50,068 bases of DNA from Candidatus Poribacteria bacterium (GCA_016215705.1 JACRIR010000239.1:1-50068); one strand, 5' to 3'; counted from the first letter of the stretch, positions 24,378 through 32,953 are shown. Numbers and translations are program-made. Notes: generated from the sequence alone by a model not told the origin.

Positions 24378-24462
24378 AGTGATATTTGCCCGCCACACGG
24401 GCAGATATCTTTCTCCTCATTGGGCTGGGTGTTAGGGGTGGCACCCAGCCTCCTCTCCTTTT
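24378..24462 (+). ncRNA. Candidate sigma54-dependent small RNA with two hairpins
   Basis: A predicted 84-nt transcript. Hairpin 1 (24381 to 24409) has arms GATATTTGCCCG and CGGGCAGATATC (11 of 12 positions complementary) and a CCACA loop. A CU-rich single strand follows (TTTCTCCTC, complementary to Shine-Dalgarno sites). Hairpin 2 (24423 to 24450) has perfect 9-bp arms GGCTGGGTG and CACCCAGCC, then TCCTCTCCTTTT, which could terminate transcription. It contains no ORF of note. It may instead be a leader of the AEC gene at 24606, in which case hairpin 2 would act as an attenuator. Confidence 0.5.
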
Positions 24463-24605
24463 AGGGCCCGACTCGGTTTGCTTGAATTCTGCATATCTCT
24501 GTGCTACCATTGTGCACGTTTATCGACCATCAGGCTTGTGTCTGTTCTGAGGGGCACAGTGCGCAACGCCGACAGGGGAGCGGGCGATTTGGGAGTATTT
24601 CTGAC

Positions 24606-25472
24606 TTGACAGTAATAAATGTGGTATTCCCCGTATTTGCCATCGTGGCGCTGGGCTATCTCCTGGCCCGCAGAAAAACGATGGACGTGTCCACCATCTC
24701 TGAGATCATGGTAAACCTTACCAGTCCCTGCCTCGTCTTCACATCGATAGCGAAACGCGAAATCGCCCCATCGGAATGGCTGGTGATGGGAGGCGCGGCA
24801 GTCGCCATAGTGCTTGGCAACGGAGCTATGATGTGGGTGTACCAGAGAACGAACAGAGTGCGCATGCGCGGACTTTTCCTTCCCGCGATGTTCATGAACA
24901 CGGGCAACATGGGCCTGCCTTTTTCGCTCCTCGCATTTGGGCAACCGGGATTGGACAAAGCAATTATTTTCCTCATCGCTGTCGTCCTTATTCAATACTC
25001 GCTGGGTGTTCTGATCGCGAAAGGCGAGGGCGGCCTTCGCGAAATGTTTAGGCTCCCGCTCATTTATGCCGCGTTCACAGGATTCGCGTTCTCCGTGTTT
25101 GACGTGAACCTTCCCAAATTCCTCCTGACGCCGGTCGAAATGCTTGCAGACGTCTCGATTCCCTTGATGATCCTTAACCTCGGTATCCAACTTCACACCC
25201 TTTCGGTTTCCAGCATCCGCCATGCGGTTGCCGCAGCAAGCATTCGCATGGGTGGCGGTTTTATTATCGCCCTCGTCTTTGTGACGGTCGTCCGCGTATT
25301 TGGCGTGAGCCGGAACGTCATCTTCCTCGATTCGCTCATGCCACCAGCCGTTTTCAATGTTATACTTGCGCAGAAATACGGCGCCGACCCGGACGCCGTC
25401 GCCTCAACAATCGTTCTCGGCACGCTGCTCAGTGTGATCACAACGCCCCTTTTTCTTGCCTTCGTCACATGA
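24606..25472 (+). CDS. AEC-family transporter (auxin efflux carrier type)
   Basis: A 288-residue membrane protein with about ten hydrophobic segments. Its features fit the AEC family: V-F-P-V-F-A-I-V-A-L-G-Y near the start, N-L-T-S-P-C-L-V-F (about 36 to 44), N-T-G-N-M-G-L-P-F-S after the third or fourth segment, and M-P-P-A-V-F-N-V-I-L-A near 248. Members move organic anions such as malate or malonate. The start is taken as the TTG at 24606, with GGGAG ten nt upstream; the ATG at 24501 would add 35 residues that look non-coding. It lies between two radical SAM genes and may belong with them. Confidence 0.82.
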   Translation: MTVINVVFPVFAIVALGYLLARRKTMDVSTISEIMVNLTSPCLVFTSIAKREIAPSEWLVMGGAAVAIVLGNGAMMWVYQRTNRVRMRGLFLPAMFMNTGNMGLPFSLLAFGQPGLDKAIIFLIAVVLIQYSLGVLIAKGEGGLREMFRLPLIYAAFTGFAFSVFDVNLPKFLLTPVEMLADVSIPLMILNLGIQLHTLSVSSIRHAVAAASIRMGGGFIIALVFVTVVRVFGVSRNVIFLDSLMPPAVFNVILAQKYGADPDAVASTIVLGTLLSVITTPLFLAFVT

Positions 25473-25487
25473 ACTCAAAGACGCCTT

Positions 25488-25540
25488 GCCCCTTTTCGTC
25501 TCTTGCCACTTTGCGTTCTTTGCGCCTTTGCGGTTAAAAT
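25488..25540. repeat. Dispersed GCGCCTTTGCGG spacer repeat
   Basis: CCCCTTTTCGTCTC, then TTTGCGTTCTTTGCGCC and TTTGCGG. It joins the pyrimidine-rich and CGCAAAG repeat types in one block just before a ribosome site. Confidence 0.6.
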
Positions 25541-25557
25541 AGTCTTGGAGGTGTTCC

Positions 25558-26880
25558 ATGAAGCTACTGTTCATATCGACTAATCGGCTCAGGCGCGTGA
25601 TGCCGCCCATGCCGCTCGGCCTGGCAAGCATCATCGGCCAGCTTGATGACACGCGCCACGAGATACGCGTGCTCGACCTGATGTTCTCGGAGCAGCCGGA
25701 GACCGACCTGAAAGCTGTTCTGTCCGAGTTCGACCCCAACATCATCGCGATATCCGTGAGGAACGTCGATAACCAGTCTTATCTCCATACCGAATATCTG
25801 CTGCCGCAGGCGAAGGAAGTCGTCGCTTTGTGCCGCGCCAATTCCGACGCGACCATTGTCGTCGGCGGGTCAGCGTTCACCGTGAGCCCGGTCGCGATTT
25901 TCGATTACCTCGAGCCTGACTTCGGGGTCGTCGGCGAAGGAGAGATCGTTTTCCGTGAACTCGTGGACCGCATCGAGAAAGAAAGCGATTGCGCTGACTT
26001 GCCCGGCCTCGTCTGGCGCGAGGAACGCGAGCAAGGTAGCCGCATGCCGGGAGACATCCGCATGAATCCTCGAAGGCACATCGAGGACCTGGATTCGCTT
26101 CGGCCCCCACGCCGCGAGTTTTTCGACAACCAGCGCTACGCGGCTGCGGGTGGATTCGCGAACGTCATCGTCAAGCAGGGCTGCGGGTTCAGGTGCCTCT
26201 ATTGCGATGGTCCGTACGCGATGGGGCGGGGCTGGCGCAAGAAATCGCCCGAAAGAGTCGCCGATGAAGTCGAATCGCTCGAGAAAGACCTCGGTGTCAC
26301 CGTCGCCTACTTCTCTGACGCTATTTTCAATTATCCGGTGGAACACGCGAAGGAAGTGTGCCGCGCGATAATTCGCCGTAACCTCGGCGTTCATTGGGCG
26401 ACGTCGTTCCATCCTGCTTTCGCCGACAGACAGCTTGTCGAGCTGATGCGAGAGGCCGGCTGCAGCGCCATCTCGCTCGGGTGCGACACCTGCTCCGAGA
26501 AGATGCTCAAAGTCTTGCGTAAAGGTTTCACGAAGGAGCATTTGGGCGCCGCGATGGATATGTTCGAGGAAATGGAAATCAATTACATCCTCTCGCTTCT
26601 TATCGGCGGGCCCGGCGAGAACCGGCAGACCGTCGAGGAGAGCGTCGCCTTCCTAAAAGACCGCCGTCCGTTCATGCTCGATTTCTGCGTCGGCATCCGG
26701 CTTATGCCGGGCACAGCGCTGCGCGAGATCGCGGTTCAGGAGGGTGTCATCTCGGCGAATGACCCTCTAATGGAACCCAGGTTCTACATCAGCCGGGACG
26801 TCAAAGACTGGGTCGCCGACTATCTGCTCGGTGTCTGCTCCGAACACTCTAATTGGACTGTGGCGCATATCGAGCCGTGA
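25558..26880 (+). CDS. B12-binding-domain radical SAM protein (second)
   Basis: A 440-residue protein with an N-terminal cobalamin-binding-like domain (M-P-P-M-P-L-G-L-A-S-I-I-G, V-L-D-L-M-F, I-V-V-G-G-S-A-F-T-V, G-V-V-G-E-G-E-I-V-F-R-E-L) and a radical SAM domain with C209-G-F-R-C213-L-Y-C216. Further sites are F-S-D-A-I-F-N, G-C-D-T-C-S-E-K-M-L and I-G-G-P-G-E-N. The ribosome site GGAGGTGTTCC precedes the ATG. It is similar in layout to the gene at 22457 but clearly a different subfamily. Likely anaerobic radical chemistry such as methylation. Substrate unknown. Confidence 0.88.
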   Translation: MKLLFISTNRLRRVMPPMPLGLASIIGQLDDTRHEIRVLDLMFSEQPETDLKAVLSEFDPNIIAISVRNVDNQSYLHTEYLLPQAKEVVALCRANSDATIVVGGSAFTVSPVAIFDYLEPDFGVVGEGEIVFRELVDRIEKESDCADLPGLVWREEREQGSRMPGDIRMNPRRHIEDLDSLRPPRREFFDNQRYAAAGGFANVIVKQGCGFRCLYCDGPYAMGRGWRKKSPERVADEVESLEKDLGVTVAYFSDAIFNYPVEHAKEVCRAIIRRNLGVHWATSFHPAFADRQLVELMREAGCSAISLGCDTCSEKMLKVLRKGFTKEHLGAAMDMFEEMEINYILSLLIGGPGENRQTVEESVAFLKDRRPFMLDFCVGIRLMPGTALREIAVQEGVISANDPLMEPRFYISRDVKDWVADYLLGVCSEHSNWTVAHIEP

Positions 26881-27394
26881 CGGCACTCAGCCGGTTTACG
26901 GCTTACAGTCCACCGTTTGGGTTTTCGGCCCCCTCCCGCGCGGTTGGAACAGAACTTGCATTCTTCTTTGTCAACTGTTAAGGCGGCGCGGACACTCCCT
27001 TGCCTGTAATCGTAGTAACTTGCCGGATGAGTATTGTTATGGTAAAATATGCTCGCATTTGCTAGCCACCCATATAATCCCCATTATGCTTCCCTTTGCG
27101 GGAACCGCACGGGCCACGTAAGGAGCTTATATGCGAATGATGTGGTCCCTTGTCAACCAGGCGAAAGACGAAAGGGGCAGGGTGAGAACGGTATTGTATT
27201 GATTTTTTCTTTGCTCTTTTCTCGTTTCTCCCCTTTCGTCTTTCCCCTTTCGCCTTTCCCCTATTCTCAGAGGAGGTGATCGTCGGCGATATGCCAAATT
27301 TGTAATCGCGGAAGCTCCAATTCGTGATTTGCAGAGGTACGTTGAGGGTTTGTATGGTGATGGGCTTTTCATTAAGATGCGGAGGGCTGCAAGA
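26881..27394. other. Intergenic region with weak promoter and CTTTCGTC repeats
   Basis: No gene is supported. A TTGCCG (27020), 17-bp spacer, TAAAAT (27043) pair could be a promoter. Between 27165 and 27270 the sequence is a run of CTTTCGTC/CCCCTTTCGCC spacer repeats. Confidence 0.45.
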
Positions 27395-28378
27395 ATGAGG
27401 ACAGTAAATGCAGTTGTAGCTTCATTGGCGATTTTGCTGGTCATAACCGTTGCGCCCGCGTTTGCACAAACGTGCCCGGACCCGGGAAGCGGCGCAGCGG
27501 GTGTTGAAGAGTTCCAGAACGCGATCACAAACTGTGACGAGAATCCTGCAATCACCTGTAACAGCGAATTCAGCATCGAGGCTTTCCCGCCGGTCCGCGA
27601 CGGCAGGTTGGTCACGTTTTCTTATGAAGTATGCAAGATCGCGGAAGCAGTCGAGGTCTACGACCTTAACTACTGGATGTTGGGGTTGGGCCAGATGCTG
27701 GACTGCTTGGCCGCCAATAAGACGATCTATGACCTCGTATCAATCTGCTCGGTGTATGACGGAGGCGAGTGCGGATTCACGGATGACGCCGCGACACAGG
27801 TGTTCGGCGTGAGATTCGACGCGACCGTCGGCGACGGCGAGTGCAAGTTGTTCTCGGTTACGCTCGATGAGACCGCGCTTGAAGCAGGCTTCGGTGTCGG
27901 CACGGGGTGCGCACTGGCGGCGACACAAGGGGACGACCAGGATATTCAATCGGCAGAGAGCCCGGTTCCTGGCTACGCAGCCGTAGCAGGACCTGTCTGC
28001 GAGGAGTTCACGTGCCCCAGAAGCCAGGGCTATTGGAAGAATCACGCCGAAGCGTGGCCGGTCGCCTCGCTTACGCTCGGAAGCCAGACTTATACGCAGG
28101 CTGAGCTTATAGCGCTCATGAAGAAACCGGTGCGAGGTGATGCCAGCCTCATTCTCACGAAACAGCTTGTGGCCGCCAAACTCAACATCGAGAACGGCGC
28201 CGACCCGGTTCCCGCGAGCGATACAATCGAGGACGCCGACAATCTGCTCAGCGGCTTCAATGGCAAGCTGCCATACAAAGTGCGGCCATGCACGCCGACA
28301 GGGAAATCCATGGTCACAGACGCCTGGATGCTTGACTTTTACAACAACGGCTTCTTTACCCCTGTCTGCTCCCATTGA
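27395..28378 (+). CDS. Secreted protein with C-terminal SQGYWKNH domain
   Basis: A 327-residue exported protein. Residues 1 to about 26 form a Sec signal peptide ending A-P-A-F-A-Q. The middle (about 27 to 215) is acidic and Cys-rich (C-P-D-P-G-S-G, I-T-C-N-S-E-F, C-S-V-Y-D-G-G-E-C-G-F), suggesting disulfides outside the cytoplasm. From about 218 the C-P-R-S-Q-G-Y-W-K-N-H-A-E-A-W-P motif begins a small domain I recall in many secreted environmental proteins, with no firm function. It ends D-F-Y-N-N-G-F-F-T-P-V-C-S-H. GGAGGG nine nt upstream supports the ATG at 27395. A strong terminator follows. Confidence 0.8.
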   Translation: MRTVNAVVASLAILLVITVAPAFAQTCPDPGSGAAGVEEFQNAITNCDENPAITCNSEFSIEAFPPVRDGRLVTFSYEVCKIAEAVEVYDLNYWMLGLGQMLDCLAANKTIYDLVSICSVYDGGECGFTDDAATQVFGVRFDATVGDGECKLFSVTLDETALEAGFGVGTGCALAATQGDDQDIQSAESPVPGYAAVAGPVCEEFTCPRSQGYWKNHAEAWPVASLTLGSQTYTQAELIALMKKPVRGDASLILTKQLVAAKLNIENGADPVPASDTIEDADNLLSGFNGKLPYKVRPCTPTGKSMVTDAWMLDFYNNGFFTPVCSH

Positions 28379-28403
28379 CCCAAATAAGACCATAACCAAC
28401 GTT

Positions 28404-28437
28404 AAGGGGGGAGAGGTGAAAACCTCTCCCCCTTTTT
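28404..28437 (+). terminator. Intrinsic terminator after the secreted-protein gene
   Basis: Perfect 11-bp stem GGGGGAGAGGT / ACCTCTCCCCC with a GAAA loop and a run of five T. It lies 26 nt after the stop codon at 28378. Confidence 0.92.
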
Positions 28438-28445
28438 CATGCTTT

Positions 28446-28631
28446 CCAATCGATGCACGAAATCCCTCGAACCCGAAACTCGTTCTCACCGGCCGCGACC
28501 GGTGGCCCTATCGTGCCACGCAAGGCAACATAATTATCAAGCCGGAAACAATTGTTGAACCTCTCATCGAGGCTCTGCGTCTCATTGTCCGGGAGTGGGA
28601 ACCGAAAGCGAGAACAAATCAACCTGGATAA
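28446..28631 (+). pseudogene. Gene remnant before the restriction-modification locus
   Basis: An open frame without a start codon. It reads as protein-like sequence: L-T-G-R-D-R-W-P-Y-R-A-T-Q-G-N-I-I-I-K-P, then E-T-I-V-E-P-L-I-E-A-L-R-L-I-V-R-E-W-E-P. It begins right after a terminator and ends 144 nt before the methyltransferase gene. It may be the tail of a gene truncated when the restriction locus arrived. Family unknown. Confidence 0.3.
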
Positions 28632-28740
28632 TGCGACAGGCTTGAACCCGCATAGGCGGTCAGAATCAAGAATGGTATAATACGCATGATCGTGACGCGC
28701 TTCCAGGCGCACGCGGTTTCGAGGTCTGCCGCACAAATGC

Positions 28741-28746
28741 TATAAT
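28741..28746 (+). promoter_or_regulatory. -10 element of the methyltransferase promoter
   Basis: A perfect TATAAT 29 nt before the chosen start at 28776. The matching -35 (TTTCGA, 18 bp upstream) is poor, as expected for a promoter that needs help or is weak. Confidence 0.45.
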
Positions 28747-28775
28747 GGATCGAAATTAGGAAGGGAATGCGGGCA

Positions 28776-30542
28776 ATGCGTAGCAGCAAAAGCGTGACTC
28801 TGAAAAAGGAAACCGGATCGCACTTCACACCACCTGAGCTTGCACGTTTCGTTGCCTCCAGAATAATTAACGTTCTTAGGCTCGATTCCTTGCATTCATT
28901 GACCGTTCTTGACCCGGCCTGTGGAGACGGAGAACTGCTCTTGGCTTTTGCGAAATCTTTCCCTCCAGACCACCTCCAGCGAGTCACTTTTCTGGGGGTC
29001 GAGTCGGATGCTTCGGCACTTGAGCGAGCAAGAGAAAGGCTTATTAACCTTCCCATGGGACGGCTAGAACTTATGAACGCCGACTTCTTGGGGCTTTGTG
29101 ACGGCCACCAGCGCCAATCGGAGTTATTTCAGGACGCGTTGTCAAGAAACGCTTGCTGCGAGAATGTTGACGTAATTATTGCCAATCCACCTTATGTGAG
29201 AACTCAAGTGCTCGGTTCACAGAAAGCTCAAGACTTGGCAAGGCAGTTCGCTTTGAGTGGCCGGGTCGATCTTTATCATGCCTTCTTGATATCTATGACT
29301 GAATCGTTGTTTCCTGGTGGGATTATCGGAGTCATAACTTCCAATCGTTACCTGTCGACGAATAGTGGCGCAACGATAAGGCAGTTCTTGGCGTCTCAGT
29401 ACGATATCCTTGAGGTGTTCGACTTAGGTGATACGAAGCTATTCGAGGCATCTGTTTTGCCTTCAGTGTTTATAGGAAGAAGGCGACCTCAGAATGCTAC
29501 AGATAGAAAGCATTCGAGTCACGCAGCCAGATTTGTCCGCATTTATGAACAATTCAATGAGGTTGATTGCGGGCCTCGGAAAGAAAGGGAGGCTGACTCT
29601 GTTTACACCCTTCTGGAAGCTGCTGACACCGGCATTTACCGTATTTCCGGACGACGCTACAAAGTCTCCACAGGATCTCTGGTTCTTCCTCCGCATTCTA
29701 CAGAACCCTGGGTCATGGCCACGTCGGATGAACGCGCTTGGCTTAATACCGTGAACACTCGCGCAAAGTTTCGCGTCTGCGATTTGGCAATTGTCAGGGT
29801 CGGCATCAAAACCACCGCTGATGAGGTGTTCATTAGAAAAGACTGGTCCGATCTGCCCGAAGATGTCAGACCCGAGAAGGAACTCTTGCTTCCGCTGCTT
29901 TCTCATGATTGCGCGGATCGATGGCTGGCAAAAGGAGACTGTGCTCAATCTCGCCAAGTGCTTTACACCCACGAAATCAGAAAAGGGCTGCGTGCCACGA
30001 TAGAGTTATCGGAGTATCCCAAGGCATCTGCATATCTGCAGAAACATCGAACTCGACTGGAAGCACGCGCTTACGTGCGAGAGGCCAGACGCAAGTGGTA
30101 CGAGATATGGGTCCCGCAAGACCCGGCCGCATGGATCCAACCAAAGCTCGTTTTTCCGGATATAGCGCCAGAACCACTGTTCTTTTACGACTTACGGGGT
30201 TGTATTGTAGATGGCAACTGCTATTGGATTGTTCTCAAACCGAATCAGGACCCTGATTTACTTTTCCTTATTCAGGGCGTGGCCAATTCCAGCTTGATGA
30301 CACATTATCACGACCTGTCCTTCAGCAACAAACTCTACGCCGGTCGTCGCCGATACCTGACACAATATGTACAAAAATATCCAATACCAAATCCCACCGC
30401 AGAGCCTTCGAGGCAAATAATTTCGCTTGTGAAGGATTTGGTCTCTGAGCCCCTTCCCGAGCAGGCACTTGGGAAGATAGAGTATGAGTTAGAGCTTTTA
30501 GTGGCAAGCGCCTTCGGCGTCGATCCGGTTTTTGCTTGCTAA
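28776..30542 (+). CDS. Type II N6-adenine DNA methyltransferase (Eco57I/TaqI-like)
   Basis: A 588-residue modification enzyme. Order of motifs: F-T-P-P-E-L-A (motif X-like, near 19), motif I D46-P-A-C-G-D-G-E, motif IV N137-P-P-Y140 (the adenine N6 signature) and T-S-N-R-Y-L-S-T-N-S-G-A-T-I-R-Q-F-L (Eco57I-type). A C-terminal half of about 350 residues is the likely target-recognition domain. It should protect host DNA by methylating adenine. AAGGAAGGG lies ten nt before the ATG at 28776; an ATG at 28767 is too close. It converges with the endonuclease gene and overlaps it by 4 nt. Codon use is more A/T-rich than in most neighbours, a sign of transfer. Confidence 0.9.
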   Translation: MRSSKSVTLKKETGSHFTPPELARFVASRIINVLRLDSLHSLTVLDPACGDGELLLAFAKSFPPDHLQRVTFLGVESDASALERARERLINLPMGRLELMNADFLGLCDGHQRQSELFQDALSRNACCENVDVIIANPPYVRTQVLGSQKAQDLARQFALSGRVDLYHAFLISMTESLFPGGIIGVITSNRYLSTNSGATIRQFLASQYDILEVFDLGDTKLFEASVLPSVFIGRRRPQNATDRKHSSHAARFVRIYEQFNEVDCGPRKEREADSVYTLLEAADTGIYRISGRRYKVSTGSLVLPPHSTEPWVMATSDERAWLNTVNTRAKFRVCDLAIVRVGIKTTADEVFIRKDWSDLPEDVRPEKELLLPLLSHDCADRWLAKGDCAQSRQVLYTHEIRKGLRATIELSEYPKASAYLQKHRTRLEARAYVREARRKWYEIWVPQDPAAWIQPKLVFPDIAPEPLFFYDLRGCIVDGNCYWIVLKPNQDPDLLFLIQGVANSSLMTHYHDLSFSNKLYAGRRRYLTQYVQKYPIPNPTAEPSRQIISLVKDLVSEPLPEQALGKIEYELELLVASAFGVDPVFAC

Positions 30543-31654
30543 GGATCATATAGGCTCCGTCCTTCGTATCCGTCGAAAAACTCCATTGGGATCGAACGCT
30601 GACACTTGTAGCTGGTGTCGCTCACGTAAGAGAAATGTTCGCCAAGCCTCATACCAGGGCATAGGACTAATCCTTCGACCAGACCTGTCTCCTTGTCTGC
30701 CAGGGCAATCAAGTACCGGATACCAAACGTGGTCATCCCGGGGCAAGACGACACACTTTCTTCGAATTCCGGGCTGTATATTCCAAGGTCGACGGTTGGA
30801 GAATCCTGCACTTTTACCTCCAGAGCCTGATTTCGTATATCGGGGTATCCACCCGCCAGCAGTTCGCTCTCTTCCATCTTGTATCCCAAGTGCTCGGCTA
30901 CCAGCATCTCAAGAGCTTGGCCTCGTTTTTTTGTTGCTGCCGGGCCCATCCGCGTCCTCAAAATGCGACCCAACAGTCTCTCACGTAGTATCTCCAACGA
31001 CATGATCCCGCCCGACGCTGGCGATTCGTGAATCGAACCTTGCGGAGCCCGGAACTTGCGCGCAACCATTCCAGTAACAGCAGGCGTGTCGGGATAGAAC
31101 AGTACCGGTGGCTTACGGTCCATGATTGATTTCCGTGCTCTCGAAGAGATCAATAATTGGTGCTTAATGGTTGGCTTTCCGAAGCGTCCAAACTTACTTT
31201 CAATGTACTCCGGCGAGAGGATGACTACCGAGCTGATTGCCTCGGTATCCGGGCTGACCCTGACAAAAACGAATCTCACGTCTTTTGCTAGCAACCGTTC
31301 TCCTGAAACAAACTCCACCTGCACCGAGCTACTTGCCGGGTTGCGGTTCCAGACCTGCAAATTATAAGAATGACCGCTCGTAACTATGCATGTGTCGACA
31401 TAATCCCGCAGAATTCTCGGGACGCCTTTTCGTCGCGGCGGCACGATCGTATAAGAATCATCGGGAGCAGCGGGAGGCAGAGGATAGTTCTCAAGCGTTC
31501 GTGCGACGAGCTTCCGTATGTTCGAACCATCCGTCCTAGTTTTGCCGCTTAGAAGAAAGGGCCCGCCGACTAGTGCGCTAAGTCGTTCCGCTAAAACTTC
31601 CGGTGGAGTTAGAAGACGTTTGCTCGCTGGTGGAATGGAGAAAGCTTTGTTCAT
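30539..31654 (-). CDS. Type II restriction endonuclease, PD-(D/E)XK fold
   Basis: A 371-residue protein with no clear family name. Its C-terminal third has the nuclease pattern: E249-M-L-V-A-E-H-L near the start of the core, then G-G-Y-P271-D272-I-R-N-Q-A-L-E279-V-K281-V-Q. That is the PD-x6-ExK arrangement, with D272, E279 and K281 as metal-site residues. The N-terminal 200 residues may recognise DNA. Its position (converging with a methyltransferase, 20 nt downstream of a C protein) supports the call. The recognition site cannot be predicted. Expression should depend on the controller protein. Confidence 0.82.
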   Translation of the reverse strand: MNKAFSIPPASKRLLTPPEVLAERLSALVGGPFLLSGKTRTDGSNIRKLVARTLENYPLPPAAPDDSYTIVPPRRKGVPRILRDYVDTCIVTSGHSYNLQVWNRNPASSSVQVEFVSGERLLAKDVRFVFVRVSPDTEAISSVVILSPEYIESKFGRFGKPTIKHQLLISSRARKSIMDRKPPVLFYPDTPAVTGMVARKFRAPQGSIHESPASGGIMSLEILRERLLGRILRTRMGPAATKKRGQALEMLVAEHLGYKMEESELLAGGYPDIRNQALEVKVQDSPTVDLGIYSPEFEESVSSCPGMTTFGIRYLIALADKETGLVEGLVLCPGMRLGEHFSYVSDTSYKCQRSIPMEFFDGYEGRSLYDP

Positions 31655-31674
31655 CTACCCAAACCTGAAGACTC

Positions 31675-31905
31675 CTATTCATCGCGAAATAGCTCGGCCA
31701 GAGAAATCCCAAGAGCGTCCGCGATCTTCCTCAGATTGATGACCGCAATATTTCTCTCGCCCCGCTCCACGCTTCCAATATAAGTGCGATCAAGGCTGCA
31801 CTCAAACGAGAGTTCTTCCTGCGACCATCCCTTGTTTTCCCGCAGACCCCGAATTCTTGATCCGAGCTGTTTCAGAAATCGCTTGTCGGCTTTGTTGTAT
31901 GCCAT
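31675..31905 (-). CDS. Restriction-modification controller (C) protein, XRE family
   Basis: A 76-residue HTH protein of the C.AhdI/C.Esp1396I type: F-L-K-Q-L-G-S-R-I-R-G-L-R-E-N-K-G-W-S-Q-E-E-L, S-L-D-R-T-Y-I-G-S-V-E-R-G-E-R-N-I (recognition helix), then L-R-K-I-A-D-A-L-G-I-S-L-A-E-L-F. The ATG at 31905 has TGGTGGAT upstream; TTG and GTG codons at 31914 and 31911 are alternatives. It is followed after 20 nt by the endonuclease, so it autoregulates and delays nuclease expression. Its binding site is visible directly upstream. Confidence 0.9.
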   Translation of the reverse strand: MAYNKADKRFLKQLGSRIRGLRENKGWSQEELSFECSLDRTYIGSVERGERNIAVINLRKIADALGISLAELFRDE

Positions 31906-31928
31906 ATCCACCAATATGACGTTTCGCC

Positions 31929-31954
31929 GACTATCAGTCTACGGACTATAAGTA
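31929..31954 (-). promoter_or_regulatory. C-box operator of the restriction-modification system
   Basis: On the minus strand the site reads TACTTATAGTCCG then TAGACTGATAGTC. It is two GACT..AGTC half-sites closely matching the C-box consensus (ACTTATAGTCCGT type) of AhdI/Esp1396I-like systems. It lies 23 nt before the C gene start, as expected. Confidence 0.85.
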
Positions 31955-32371
31955 GCATACAGGCAAGTGACAGCGCTCCCTTTATTAAAAACCAACGACA
32001 GAAGAAAGCCCTCGACAGGATTCCTTTTCTCACACCGCCAGACGATACTTAGGACAGCAATCGTTCCCATCTTCATTATCTTGGGATTTCGTCGACAAGC
32101 CGATGTTGTGCGATATAGGAAAAATGGTATAATGCCATGAGTCATGAAAAATGTTTCCATGCGCGGGTCTTCCACACAGACAATGCCGCTAAAGCATGAA
32201 CCCTAGACCATGAACCGAGTTTCTTGGGAGCAACCGACCCCACTGCACGGGGTTGCCAGGAGAAGAAAGGCGAAGCTTGGAAACCAGGAACAAGTCCCTT
32301 TTCCTTTTCTGAATCCTTCCCTTTCGCCTTGCTCCTTTCGTCTTTCGCCTATTTCTTAGGAGGGAAAACAC
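31955..32371. other. Intergenic region upstream of the LURP-one gene
   Basis: No gene is supported. TTGTGC (32106) and TATAAT (32128) with a 16-bp spacer may be the promoter for 32372. A CTTTCGCC/CTTTCGTC spacer repeat fills 32294 to 32358 up to the ribosome site. Confidence 0.45.
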
Positions 32372-32953
32372 ATGACCTTGGACCTGTTTGGACATTCGAT
32401 GTATCTGATCAGAAGAAAAATCTTCACGCTGTTCGGGGGCGCCTTTCACGTCTACGATCCGACAGGGCAACTCGTTTTCTACTCGAGATTGAAAGCCTTC
32501 AAACTGAAGGAAGACATCCGCCTTTACACCGGCGAAGACATGCAGACCGAGGCGCTCGTCATCAAGGCGCGGCAGGTGCTCGATATCTCGGCCACATATG
32601 ATGTCGTTGATCCCTCGACAAATCAGAAGGTCGGCGCGTTGAGGAGAAAGGGCTTGAAGTCGATCCTGAAAGACGAATGGATTTTCATGGACGCAAATGA
32701 TCGCGAGATCGGGTTCGTGAAGGAAGACAGTATGGCGCTTGCGCTGGTCAGGCGCTTCTTGACCAACCTCATTCCCCAGAAATATCACGGCGACATAGGC
32801 GGCATGCCCGTTTGCATTTTCAAGCAGAACTTCAATCCGTTCGTAATGAAAATCACTGCCGATTTCTCTCCGGATATAAACAGACAGCTCGACAGGCGCC
32901 TCGGCATCGCCGCCGCCATTCTCCTGTGCGCAATCGAGGGCCGGCAACAATAG
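32372..32953 (+). CDS. LURP-one-related (tubby-like / scramblase-like fold) protein
   Basis: A 193-residue protein matching the bacterial YxjI/LURP-one family. It has an early Y-L-I-R-R-K-I-F-T-L-F-G-G-A-F-H-V-Y-D strand pair, F-Y-S-R-L-K-A-F-K-L-K-E-D-I-R-L-Y, L-D-I-S-A-T-Y-D-V-V-D, V-G-A-L-R-R-K-G-L-K-S and a hydrophobic C-terminal helix (L-G-I-A-A-A-I-L-L-C-A-I-E). That helix is normal for the tubby-like fold. TAGGAGGG precedes the ATG. The function of bacterial members is not established. It has no export signal. Confidence 0.82.
   Translation: MTLDLFGHSMYLIRRKIFTLFGGAFHVYDPTGQLVFYSRLKAFKLKEDIRLYTGEDMQTEALVIKARQVLDISATYDVVDPSTNQKVGALRRKGLKSILKDEWIFMDANDREIGFVKEDSMALALVRRFLTNLIPQKYHGDIGGMPVCIFKQNFNPFVMKITADFSPDINRQLDRRLGIAAAILLCAIEGRQQ

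Larger units (their letters stand above)
23873..24605. other. Long intergenic region with inverted repeats and an sRNA candidate
   Basis: No protein gene is visible apart from a 27-codon frame at 24299 with no ribosome site. The region holds a CTTGGCC-ATTG-GGCCAAG hairpin (24064 to 24081), a GTGTTT/AAACAC palindrome (24089 to 24105), the CATGAAAC/GTTTCATG palindrome (24116 to 24141), a sigma54 promoter and two further hairpins. The last items are listed separately. The region is visibly richer in A/T than its neighbours. Confidence 0.7.

Noticed and set aside
24501-24605. Upstream ATG start for the AEC transporter
   Set aside because: The added residues are not membrane-like or conserved in style, and GGGAG points to the TTG at 24606.
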